NCBI GenBank assembly: GCA_003157895.1
Contig: PMKW01000099.1
Location: 10,999-27,196, forward strand
Direction of reading: 5' to 3'
Length of the DNA stretch: 16,198 bases
DNA from: Methanoregula sp.
GTDB lineage: Archaea; Halobacteriota; Methanomicrobia; Methanomicrobiales; Methanospirillaceae
The translations under genes and the position numbers were made by a program. The notes beneath the pieces were generated by a model. It saw only the letters and a program-made list of their open reading frames with translations. It ran no database searches and had not been told where the DNA came from. Numbering within the stretch: position 1 is the stretch's first letter; the number at the start of each line of letters is the position of its first letter. This document shows, piece after piece, positions 1-5,528 of this stretch.

Positions 1-200
1 AACGGGATCGCTCCTCCCGGGGCCGGTGTCAGCTCGTCCAGGTCAGGTGGCGGCGGATGAGATGCTTCCAGAGGGACTGCCCGTATTGAAGGGGCAGAAC
101 GCGGGCGGACAGGCTCTTCATTATATATCGGCGCACCGCAGAATTTGCAATAGGCATCTTCTGGTTCGGCAGCTCTTCCGCATCGGAGGCAGAACGGCAT
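1..200 (-). CDS. zinc-ribbon domain protein, N-terminal part (runs off left edge)
   Basis: The minus strand reads open from an ATG at 200 to the window edge (66 codons and 2 bases, no stop). The N-terminus holds a compact four-cysteine knuckle: C4 and C7 (CLRCG), then C18 and C21 (CKFCGAP). This CxxC-x10-CxxC arrangement is the usual N-terminal zinc ribbon of many archaeal membrane or regulatory proteins. After residue 30 the chain becomes Pro-rich and acidic (PPPPDLDEL), which looks like a linker to a domain outside the window. The ribbon binds zinc structurally; the function of the whole protein cannot be told from this part. No strong SD is seen, only AGGAA about 13 bases before the ATG. 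A TATA-like element lies at 254-261. The gene is divergent from the SDR operon at 603. Confidence 0.65.
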   Translation of the reverse strand, partial: MPFCLRCGRAAEPEDAYCKFCGAPIYNEEPVRPRSAPSIRAVPLEASHPPPPDLDELTPAPGGAIP

Positions 201-504
201 GTTCCCGGTTCCTTGCTGAGCGTTAGTCAGCTAACAGACAATGCACGGGTAACTAAAATAAGTTTTTTGAAATGTTTCCTATGGTAGTCCTGATACGTGA
301 GCGTCTGATCCGGAATTTTTACCGATGATAAAAAAGCCGGACTCTCCGCCATGAAACGGAACAAACCGGACACATTCTGCTCAGGGATTCCGGTACCGGG
401 GGATCCGCGTTGGCGATGAAGATCCTGCGGAAGATCGTGCTGAATGCGCAGGAGCTCTGACCGGGGATTTGTAATACCGGATGGAGCCCCGCCCGCGGAA
501 GAAG
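201..504. other. intergenic region between divergent genes
   Basis: About 300 bases separate the zinc-ribbon gene start (200) from the SDR promoter. Apart from the TATA-like box at 254-261 I see no supported gene. Short open frames exist on both strands (for example plus 416-460 and minus 227-349) but none has an SD, a recognisable motif or useful length. An old gene remnant cannot be excluded, because several frames around 350-480 have coding-like composition. Confidence 0.4.
254..261 (-). promoter_or_regulatory. TATA-like box for the zinc-ribbon gene
   Basis: Read on the minus strand the sequence is TTATTTTA, about 55-60 bases before the ATG at 200. Transcription would start near 230 and leave a leader of about 30 bases. 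Only position and composition support it. Confidence 0.35.
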
Positions 505-512
505 GTATAAAG
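505..512 (+). promoter_or_regulatory. TATA box of the SDR/nitroreductase operon
   Basis: GTATAAAG in the context GAAGGTATAAAGG is the best archaeal TATA match upstream of 603. Transcription would start about 25 bases later, near 535, giving a leader of about 65 bases that includes the hairpin at 551-578 and the SD just before the ATG. Confidence 0.5.
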
Positions 513-550
513 GATCGCACATGCACTGAGGATTACGAATACCCGTGAAT

Positions 551-578
551 ATGAAGACGCACCAGACCGCGTCTTTAT
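551..578 (+). promoter_or_regulatory. leader hairpin upstream of the SDR start
   Basis: ATGAAGACGC (551-560) and GCGTCTTTAT (569-578) pair over 10 positions with one G-U, around an 8-base loop (ACCAGACC). It sits between the predicted transcription start and the SD (GGAGAGGAG, about 589-597). It could be an RNA element affecting translation, or its DNA form could be an operator. No known riboswitch class was recognised. Confidence 0.4.
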
Positions 579-602
579 CTTCATTATGGAGAGGAGATTT
601 TC

Positions 603-1367
603 ATGAAGATTGGTGGAAATACGGTCCTGATTACCGGTGGAGCAACGGGCATCGGCCTTGCCATGGCTGAAGAGTTTGTGAAAGGGGGCAGCGAGGTCAT
701 CATCTGCGGGAGGACGGAAGAGACCCTTAAACAGGCGAAAGCCCGGCTGCCATCCCTGCACATAAAAAAATGTGATGTAGCAAAAGAGACCGAATGCGAG
801 GCATTGTACGAATGGGCGGTTGCCAATTTTAAAAACCTGAACGTTCTGGTCAATAATGCCGGCATCCAGAGAATGATCGATTTCAGAAAAGGGACACAAG
901 ACCTCCTCAGGCACCGGGCAACAGATGGTGAGGATGAGATAGAGGTCAACCTGAAAGCGCCCATATATATCACTGCCCTGTTTGTGCCCCATCTGATGAA
1001 CCAGAAGGAAGCAGCGGTCATCAACGTCTCATCGGGTCTTGCCTTTTTCCCGATGGCACCGATGCCCGTCTATTGTGCGACCAAGGCGGCGGTCCACACC
1101 TTCTGCCTGACACTCCGCCAGCAACTGGAAGGTACTTCCGTCAAAGTCTTCGAACTGATACCCCCGATGGTAGACACGAACCTGGACAAAGGTGCACGAA
1201 AAGCCCGCGGGCAGACGTATTTTGGTTTAACGACAGCTGAATTCATCATACCGGCGATGAAGGCGTTTGAAAACGACGAATACGAGATCCGTGTTCAGGA
1301 TCCGAAACTGGCAGCCATGAGAGAAGGTCATCCGGGCGGATCCCCGCTGGAACAGAAAAAATGGTAA
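603..1367 (+). CDS. short-chain dehydrogenase/reductase, DltE-like
   Basis: Classical SDR of 254 residues, the usual single-domain length. The NAD(P)-binding Rossmann motif TGGATGIG spans residues 11-18, NNAG is at 84-87, the structural Asn is N116 (EVNLKAP), the catalytic serine lies in NVSSG (S143 or S144), and the active-site YxxxK is Y157-K161 (YCATK). The region around the active site and the PVYCATKAAVHTF stretch resemble the DltE/COG3967 branch. Substrate unknown; an NAD(P)H-dependent oxidoreductase in the cytoplasm is the safe call. The ATG has an SD (GAGGAG) about 6 bases upstream. The last codons run into the nitroreductase region, whose own start lies 17 bases after this stop, so the two are probably co-transcribed and may share a redox substrate pathway. 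That link is inference. Confidence 0.88.
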   Translation: MKIGGNTVLITGGATGIGLAMAEEFVKGGSEVIICGRTEETLKQAKARLPSLHIKKCDVAKETECEALYEWAVANFKNLNVLVNNAGIQRMIDFRKGTQDLLRHRATDGEDEIEVNLKAPIYITALFVPHLMNQKEAAVINVSSGLAFFPMAPMPVYCATKAAVHTFCLTLRQQLEGTSVKVFELIPPMVDTNLDKGARKARGQTYFGLTTAEFIIPAMKAFENDEYEIRVQDPKLAAMREGHPGGSPLEQKKW

Positions 1368-1384
1368 AAAATGAGGTACGATCC

Positions 1385-2101
1385 ATGGACAGCCTGATGA
1401 AGATTATACAGGAGCGGCATTCGACCAGGGCATTATTTGATCCGCATAAACCGGTGCCTGAAGGGGATATAAAAAAGATCATAGAAGCAGGCCGGTGGGC
1501 ACCAACCGCTCACAATATGCAGAATTTTGAGATCATTGTTATCGACGACAAGAACGTGCTGGAAAAGCTTGGAAACATAAAGACCTATCCGTCACCGGAA
1601 TTTATCAGGGAAAATTATGACCAGTTGTCAATGACAGAAGAGGAGTTACTCAGGAAAAAGGTCGGAATCCTGGGGCTGCAGTTCCCGCCTCAGTGGAGAG
1701 ATAAGGCAAAACTCGGGGCGGCTATGCGTGATAAGACCCCCGGGACACTGAGCGATACGATTAAAGGAAGCCCGGCCGTCCTCGTGGTAGTATATGATAC
1801 AGGAAAACGGGCTCCGGCATCGGAAGGAGATGTACTTGGAACACTGAGTCTTGGTTGTCTGATGGAAAACATGTGGCTCATGGCCCATACGTTGAATGTA
1901 GGTTTTCAGATAATGAGCGTATTTTCCGGTCCCGTACAGAAGGATGTCAAGAAAATTCTGGCTATACCGGATCATATGGCCGTGTCGTATGCGATCAGGT
2001 TAGGGTACCCGGTTACCCGGTCAGAATATGTACGGGTGCGCAGAGAATGCGAATCTTTTATGTACAGAAACGGGTATGGAAAAAAGTTTGAACAGGCATG
2101 A
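1385..2101 (+). CDS. nitroreductase-family flavoprotein
   Basis: FMN-dependent nitroreductase-fold protein, 238 residues from this start. The N-terminal helix with RHSTR (residues 11-15) and the following AGRWAPTAHNMQNFE stretch (35-49) form the FMN phosphate and ring pocket typical of the family. GTLSLGCLMENMW (152-164) is the long dimer-interface helix, and the PDHMAVSYAIRLGYP strand (195-209) matches the family C-terminal signature. I chose ATG 1385 over the in-frame ATG 1361 because GAGGT (1373-1377) lies 7 bases before it and the family normally begins close to the RHSxR helix. The longer form would overlap the SDR by 7 bases. There is an insertion-like segment between residues 60 and 115 (TEEELLRKKVGILGLQF). 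Physiological substrate unknown; these enzymes use NAD(P)H to reduce nitro compounds, quinones, flavins or enones. Confidence 0.85.
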   Translation: MDSLMKIIQERHSTRALFDPHKPVPEGDIKKIIEAGRWAPTAHNMQNFEIIVIDDKNVLEKLGNIKTYPSPEFIRENYDQLSMTEEELLRKKVGILGLQFPPQWRDKAKLGAAMRDKTPGTLSDTIKGSPAVLVVVYDTGKRAPASEGDVLGTLSLGCLMENMWLMAHTLNVGFQIMSVFSGPVQKDVKKILAIPDHMAVSYAIRLGYPVTRSEYVRVRRECESFMYRNGYGKKFEQA

Positions 2102-2168
2102 ACTGTACGATATATTTTCGGTCTGCGCGATCGCAAAGTTTTAAAAATTTTCTCCAAAAGTGTTCACG

Positions 2169-2414
2169 CTACAGAGTGTAATTTTTTGCTCGGTAGAAAT
2201 CATTTGAAATTACCTGACGCTCCAGGGGCTTCGCCCCGCCGCTGGGGCGTCCCGGTTGCGATAGTGCTGTATTACCGGGTTAAAAAATTGCGGGAAGTAT
2301 CAGGACAGGTAATACCGGGGCATCGCATGCGTTCCCGCCCCCTATGGGGGCAGGGCTGGCGCAAGGGGGGCAACCAAATCTTATGAAACAGGTTTTCTAC
2401 AGAGTGTAATTTTT
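2169..2414. repeat. hairpin-rich block between identical 18-base direct repeats
   Basis: CTACAGAGTGTAATTTTT occurs at 2169-2186 and again, identically, at 2397-2414, in the same orientation and 228 bases apart. The enclosed roughly 210 bases contain several self-pairing elements: 2216-2251 (two nested stems), GTATTACC/GGTAATAC (2269-2276 and 2308-2315), and GCCCCC-TAT-GGGGGC (2337-2351). No supported gene lies inside; the open frame 2186-2386 is low-complexity and lacks an SD. This may be a small repeat or MITE-like insertion with a long target duplication, or a structured RNA. No inverted terminal repeats were found just inside the direct repeats. Confidence 0.55.
2216..2251 (+). other. nested stem-loop structure
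   Basis: GACGCTCCA (2216-2224) pairs with TGGGGCGTC (2243-2251), with one T-G wobble, and encloses a second stem GGGGC-TTC-GCCCC (2225-2237) plus a five-base bulge GCCGC. The arms also allow an alternative pairing of 2234-2237 with 2244-2247. No T-run follows, so it is not an ordinary terminator. Confidence 0.45.
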
Positions 2415-2502
2415 AAAAAGCAACGGTTCCCCGTGCAATTGACAAGCCTGAGCCTGGAGGAAATGTATATGGCGCTCAGGATAAATACGATGGCCGGGCC
2501 TT

Positions 2503-2509
2503 AAAAAAA
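2503..2509 (-). terminator. T-run terminator after the lipoprotein gene
   Basis: On the minus strand a run of seven T lies 2 bases after the stop codon of the 2512-3153 gene. Short T-runs are the usual archaeal termination signal; no strong hairpin is needed or seen. Confidence 0.45.
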
Positions 2510-2511
2510 GA

Positions 2512-3153
2512 TCAATCGATTTTTGCCCGCTCAGGATAGAGGAACCTTCCGTTCGGGGCCTGGTTCCCGTAGGTCGGGACTGCATCCAGCTCGTACGAGC
2601 TCTCGATGTGTTCCTTCTGGGGAATATTATAGGTTTTATCCAGATATTCCGGTACCAGGGTATATTCCCTGATAAATTGTGCACCGCTGTTACCAACTGG
2701 CCAGACTTTCACGAGATATTTATTATCCCCCCGGCTTGTCCAGGTGCCGGTTGACTCGGATTCAACCGGATCAATTCTTAAATTGCTCTCAACCTCGGTA
2801 ACCGAGCCGGACCGGTAATCTATTGTCCCATCTGCATAGAATTTCAACTCGTATCCTTGGTAACGCCCGTTGGCATCCGCATCCTGCAACATACGTATCC
2901 ACCGGTGGAGGATCGGATCGGTTGCCTGCAGGGTCCTCGTGGTGTTGACCGGGGCAGTTGTCGGCGGGGAAGTGACCGCAGCTGTCAGGTTTCCGGTTGC
3001 TGGCAGAACAACCGGTGCTGCTGTCGTTGCGGCAGGCGGTACCGTAACGCTCGTGTTCGGGGTTTCCCCGGGAGATAACGGGTTTGTACATCCCGCTGCA
3101 AGGAGCATTCCCAGCGTAACCAGACTGAAAAAAAATACGGTTTTCAGCTGCAT
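2512..3153 (-). CDS. secreted lipoprotein, Thr/Pro linker plus C-terminal domain
   Basis: 213 residues. A hydrophobic signal (residues 5-20) ends in the lipobox LAAGC with the lipidated cysteine at C22, so the protein should be anchored outside the cytoplasmic membrane. Residues 25-75 are a Thr/Pro/Ala linker, followed by a domain from about 78 that begins DPILHRW and contains FYADGTIDYRSG (105-116) and a TGTWTSRGDNKYLVKVW strand pair (135-151). The DP...W...F-x-ADGT pattern also occurs in the lipoprotein at 4237, suggesting a shared small beta domain. I recognise no named function. A TATA-like AGATTTATCA (about 3176-3185 on the minus strand) lies 23-32 bases before the ATG, and there is no good SD, so the mRNA is probably leaderless or nearly so. 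Confidence 0.75.
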   Translation of the reverse strand: MQLKTVFFFSLVTLGMLLAAGCTNPLSPGETPNTSVTVPPAATTAAPVVLPATGNLTAAVTSPPTTAPVNTTRTLQATDPILHRWIRMLQDADANGRYQGYELKFYADGTIDYRSGSVTEVESNLRIDPVESESTGTWTSRGDNKYLVKVWPVGNSGAQFIREYTLVPEYLDKTYNIPQKEHIESSYELDAVPTYGNQAPNGRFLYPERAKID

Positions 3154-3175
3154 GGGGTACCCATTTTATCGGCAA

Positions 3176-3185
3176 TGATAAATCT
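3176..3185 (-). promoter_or_regulatory. TATA-like box for the 3153 lipoprotein gene
   Basis: Minus strand reads AGATTTATCA, with its centre about 27 bases before the ATG at 3153, which fits a leaderless transcript. A GGGGTACCC palindrome (about 3154-3162) lies between it and the start. Confidence 0.4.
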
Positions 3186-3227
3186 TTTCTTTCTGTACCC
3201 CATGAGCAGTGAGATCAATCCTGTTCC

Positions 3228-3264
3228 AAAAAAAATCCTGTACTACCCCCGGTGTATGCCGGGG
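3228..3264 (-). terminator. hairpin plus T8 terminator candidate
   Basis: On the minus strand CCCCGG-CATACA-CCGGGG (3264 to 3247) is followed after 11 bases by eight T (3235 to 3228). It would end transcripts coming from the small ORF at 3357-3506 before they reach the lipoprotein promoter. Confidence 0.45.
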
Positions 3265-3356
3265 TTGCGCCGTCAACCATCCGTACGGCGGGCATCCTTG
3301 CTACGCCCCAATCCTTCCCGATCATCTCATTGCCCGGTCCGATCCCGGGAAAAAAA

Positions 3357-3506
3357 TTACAGGATCCTGGGTACAGGGCAGAGGTTGCCGAACTGGTTGA
3401 TGCTGTAGGACGCGAGGATGGCTGCGTCGTCCAGTTTCTTTTCCCCGATACCGATCCTGCTTAACTTGTCACGGATTCTTCGTATCTTTGTTTCAGTGCT
3501 TATCAT
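3357..3506 (-). CDS. small ORF, 49 residues, unknown function
   Basis: ATG at 3506 to TAA at 3357-3359 encodes a 49-residue product beginning MISTETKIRRIRDKLSRIGI and ending NLCPVPRIL. The first half is a charged amphipathic helix (IRRIRDKLSRI), followed by GEKKLDDAAILASYSINQFGN, which looks like a second helix. Codon choice is GC-ending, like neighbouring genes. A TATA-like CTTTATCG (about 3535-3542 on the minus strand) lies about 30 bases before the ATG, so the transcript would be almost leaderless. Six T follow the stop at once and a hairpin/T8 terminator lies at 3228-3264. No known family was recognised. Support comes from promoter spacing, terminator and codon pattern only; a chance ORF remains possible. 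Confidence 0.45.
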   Translation of the reverse strand: MISTETKIRRIRDKLSRIGIGEKKLDDAAILASYSINQFGNLCPVPRIL

Positions 3507-3548
3507 AACGATGGTGCAACATTAGCGGGTGATACGATAAAGCGATGT

Positions 3549-3640
3549 ATGAAAAGCAGGATTTTTCATCTCGTAAAAACCGGATGAGATCCGGAATATC
3601 CCGGAATCGCGGGCAGGAGATCTTTCATTCTCCTGCCCGC
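3549..3640. repeat. three consecutive inverted repeats between divergent starts
   Basis: Within 92 bases lie ATGAAAA/TTTTCAT (3549-3555 and 3563-3569), CCGGAT-GAG-ATCCGG (3580-3594), and GCGGGCAGGAG/CTCCTGCCCGC (3609-3619 and 3630-3640, perfect 11-base arms, 10-base loop). None is followed by a T-run. They sit between the minus-strand small ORF (start 3506) and the plus-strand membrane protein (start 3723), upstream of both, so a regulatory role is more likely than termination. Confidence 0.5.
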
Positions 3641-3689
3641 TCTCCATGGTTCATTACCCAAACTCGTCCCGTTTTCCCGCCCCGCCCCA

Positions 3690-3699
3690 AAAATTCATA
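3690..3699 (+). promoter_or_regulatory. TATA-like box for the membrane protein gene
   Basis: AAAATTCATA lies 24-33 bases before ATG 3723. With no SD in front of that ATG, a leaderless transcript beginning at or next to the start codon is likely. Confidence 0.45.
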
Positions 3700-3722
3700 A
3701 CCCCCTTGTACCAACGAACCGT

Positions 3723-4106
3723 ATGCACCCGGTATTCAAAGACACCTTAGGCATCGGCACCCTCTTCTGGCTGATCGGGTACCTTGCGGGAATGATATTG
3801 TTTTTCACGCCTTTTGCTGACAGCATGGGCTGGATTATTTTTATTATCTTCACCCCCTTCACTATCCTGGTCACATGGTGGTGGTTCCGGCCCCGGGAGC
3901 GCCTCTCCCTGCAGTATTACGCGGGCGTCGGGGCTGCCTGGACGCTGATCGCAGTCGTGCTCGATTACCTGTTCATCGTGATGCTGTTCGGCTCGGCGGC
4001 GTATTATTCCCTGCATATCTTCCTGTACTATGCCCTGATGTTTTTGATCCCGGTCGGGGTCGGGATGTACCTGGACCGGGCGGGGACGCCGGCTCAGACC
4101 GGCTGA
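3723..4106 (+). CDS. four-helix integral membrane protein, unknown function
   Basis: 127 residues, very hydrophobic. Four membrane segments can be read: about 9-30 (GTLFWLIGYLAGMILFF), 34-53 (MGWIIFIIFTPFTILVTWWW), 65-90 (YAGVGAAWTLIAVVLDYLFIVML), and 94-117 (YSLHIFLYYALMFLIPVGVGMYL). A short positive loop RPRER (55-59) follows helix 2, suggesting that loop is cytoplasmic. There is no signal peptide, enzyme motif or transporter signature. The ATG has no SD but a TATA-like box at about the right distance for leaderless transcription. It stands alone, with inverted repeats upstream and a lipoprotein gene starting about 130 bases downstream. Function unknown. Confidence 0.7.
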   Translation: MHPVFKDTLGIGTLFWLIGYLAGMILFFTPFADSMGWIIFIIFTPFTILVTWWWFRPRERLSLQYYAGVGAAWTLIAVVLDYLFIVMLFGSAAYYSLHIFLYYALMFLIPVGVGMYLDRAGTPAQTG

Positions 4107-4236
4107 GCAGCCCCGGGGAAACGTGTGCAGGAAAGCGGCGGGCTGAAAACGCATAGCGGGATTCTGTCGTCAATGCGGGACGCGGCGGGCTCCCCCTGCA
4201 CAACCGTTGCGATTGAAAAATTATTTCGTCTCTGAA

Positions 4237-5034
4237 ATGAAAAGACGCAGTATGAAATATCTTCTTTTTATTCTCATTCTCGTATCGATTCTGATAACTG
4301 CCGGGTGTGTTGGTGAAAATCAGAATTCCGTTGCTGCACCAACCCCGCAGATCGTCTATGTGACCGTGCTGGTAACCCCGACATTGACGCCGACACCAAC
4401 CCCTGCACCCACCAGTGTTGCCTCAAGAGATGATCCGGTCATTGGTACATACCGGTATTACAATCCCGAAACCAATTATGACGACAGAGTCCGGTTTAAT
4501 GCAGATGGAACGTTCATAGAGAGCTTAAGCACGACTAACCAGGACACGCAGGTATTTTGCGGAGTATGGAATGAACCAGACGGTTCTTTATACTCAACAT
4601 TTGCTGAGCCCAATCGCCCCAAGACGTTTATCTATTCCTCCTCCTGCGGGGAAGGGGTTCCCTGTATCTCCGATGCGACAGACAGGAACGCCAACCTTCA
4701 TCTGTTTCCCTATACCGGAGCTGTGGATGGTGTCTGCGTACCTCCAACACCGGTAGCGGTCGAGGGAACAGCTCAAATCATCAGCGAATACTCAGGGTGG
4801 AAGTCATACGGCAGTTTCTTTGTTACCGGCCTGGTCAGGAACAACGTGGGACGACCCGTTACGGCACAGGTGAATGTTGATTATTATGATGCTGATGGGG
4901 TGAAATTAGGTACGGGAACCGATAGCGTGACAATGGATCCCTACGGACAATCCCGGTACGAAGCCTTTGTCTTTGGGCGTCAGGGTGGCCCGGGTGCCGG
5001 CACGTATACCGTGCATCTCGACAATATTAATTAA
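4237..5034 (+). CDS. secreted lipoprotein with FxLYD-like C-terminal domain
   Basis: 265 residues from this ATG. The longest frame begins at a TTG (4207) that would put extra polar residues before the signal peptide, so ATG 4237 or ATG 4252 is preferred. The signal is hydrophobic (residues 9-20) with lipobox ITAGC, lipidated C24. A Thr/Pro linker (about 45-62) leads to a first domain starting DDPVIGTYRYY (65-75) with FNADGTF (87-93), similar in pattern to the lipoprotein at 2512. Residues about 178-260 (GWKSYGSFFVTGLVRNN, VNVDYYDADGVKLGT, MDPYGQSRYEAF) resemble the FxLYD beta-sandwich found in many archaeal and bacterial envelope proteins. Four other cysteines in the first domain might form disulfides outside the cell. 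A TATA-like AAAAATTAT lies just upstream (about 4217-4225). Ligand and role unknown. Confidence 0.75.
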   Translation: MKRRSMKYLLFILILVSILITAGCVGENQNSVAAPTPQIVYVTVLVTPTLTPTPTPAPTSVASRDDPVIGTYRYYNPETNYDDRVRFNADGTFIESLSTTNQDTQVFCGVWNEPDGSLYSTFAEPNRPKTFIYSSSCGEGVPCISDATDRNANLHLFPYTGAVDGVCVPPTPVAVEGTAQIISEYSGWKSYGSFFVTGLVRNNVGRPVTAQVNVDYYDADGVKLGTGTDSVTMDPYGQSRYEAFVFGRQGGPGAGTYTVHLDNIN

Positions 5035-5035
5035 T

Positions 5036-5137
5036 TCAAATCCCCCTTTTTCCCTGTTTCCCAAGAGACCTGTACCTCAAACCGGCACTTTTTTTCCTAT
5101 GTTGCATGCTTCCCGGCATGAAATATCCAAAGGCCAT
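5036..5137 (-). CDS. candidate 33-residue basic small protein
   Basis: ATG 5137 to TGA 5036-5038 encodes a 33-residue basic peptide (begins MAFGYFMPGSMQHRKK, ends GKQGKRGI). The case for it is the start region: GGAGAGGAG sits about 8 bases before the ATG, and an ACTATAAAC box (about 5200-5208 on the minus strand) places a transcription start near 5178. The frame ends just beyond the stop of the convergent lipoprotein gene. The peptide has no recognisable fold and many Lys/Arg. A strong SD plus TATA by chance is possible, so this stays a candidate. Confidence 0.3.
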   Translation of the reverse strand: MAFGYFMPGSMQHRKKSAGLRYRSLGKQGKRGI

Positions 5138-5407
5138 CGGTTTACTCCTCTCCGGTTGTTAATCCGGCAGTTGCTCCGATGGATGAGCATTCAATGGCTG
5201 GTTTATAGTATTCCCCGGGTAGCTCAAAGGTCTGTCACAGGCCCCTCAATGCACGAAAATACCGGATCTCAGTGTGGATAACCTGCAGCCGGATCCGCAA
5301 AATTGTTTTGTTGTTCATCGGATTCGCCGCTATTCGCCCCGGCAAATGAACCAGAACCGCCCGCTACAAAACCGGCGGGAGACTGTGTGTTCGCTTCATA
5401 TCATAAC
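5138..5407. other. intergenic region, no confident feature
   Basis: Apart from the possible promoter and SD of the 5137 small ORF, nothing recognisable was found here. A GGTAGCTCA stretch near 5218 recalls a tRNA D-arm, but no acceptor stem, anticodon arm or TTC loop fits around it. Confidence 0.4.
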
Positions 5408-5475
5408 TTACATATTGTAACACATATATGATAAAACAGAAGGTTTATATTACAAAATGTAACATATACTTTACA
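5408..5475 (+). promoter_or_regulatory. palindromic TTACA-N3-TGTAA operators over the promoter
   Basis: Two perfect 13-base palindromes, TTACATATTGTAA (5408-5420) and TTACAAAATGTAA (5450-5462), lie 42 bases apart, and a further TTACA half-site follows at 5471-5475, 21 bases after the second. These spacings equal four and two helical turns, so the sites face the same side of the DNA. The TATA element (TTTATAT, 5444-5450) touches the second palindrome, and transcription would start near 5475, on the third half-site. This layout suggests a dimeric repressor controlling the cassette that starts at 5529. The regulator is not in the window. Confidence 0.65.
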
Positions 5476-5528
5476 AGATGCGGACACCCTCCCGCATCGG
5501 AAACCTATCCATAACGGAGGATACCAGA

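Noticed and set aside
416..460. Short plus-strand ORF MKILRKIVLNAQEL
   Set aside because: Only 14 codons, no SD and no supporting context; lies upstream of the SDR TATA box.
381..1024. Long minus-strand open frames (381-992, 584-1024)
   Set aside because: They are antisense shadows of the SDR gene and its leader; no SD, no motif, and the plus strand has a full SDR signature.
2186..2386. 66-codon plus-strand frame inside the repeat-flanked block
   Set aside because: Low-complexity product made from hairpin arms, no SD, no family; structure explains the sequence better.
3215..3325. 36-codon minus-strand frame (MIGKDWGVARMPAVRM...)
   Set aside because: Has no SD and runs through the hairpin/T8 terminator candidate at 3228-3264; probably chance, though a frameshifted extension of the 3357 small ORF cannot be fully excluded.
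3747..4203. Antisense and alternative frames over the membrane protein (3747-4154 minus, 3875-4156 plus, 3973-4203 minus)
   Set aside because: Shadows in GC-rich coding sequence; the 3723 frame has four clear membrane helices and a TATA box.
5216..5232. tRNA-like GGTAGCTCA (D-arm-like)
   Set aside because: No matching acceptor stem, anticodon arm or T-loop in the next 90 bases on either strand.
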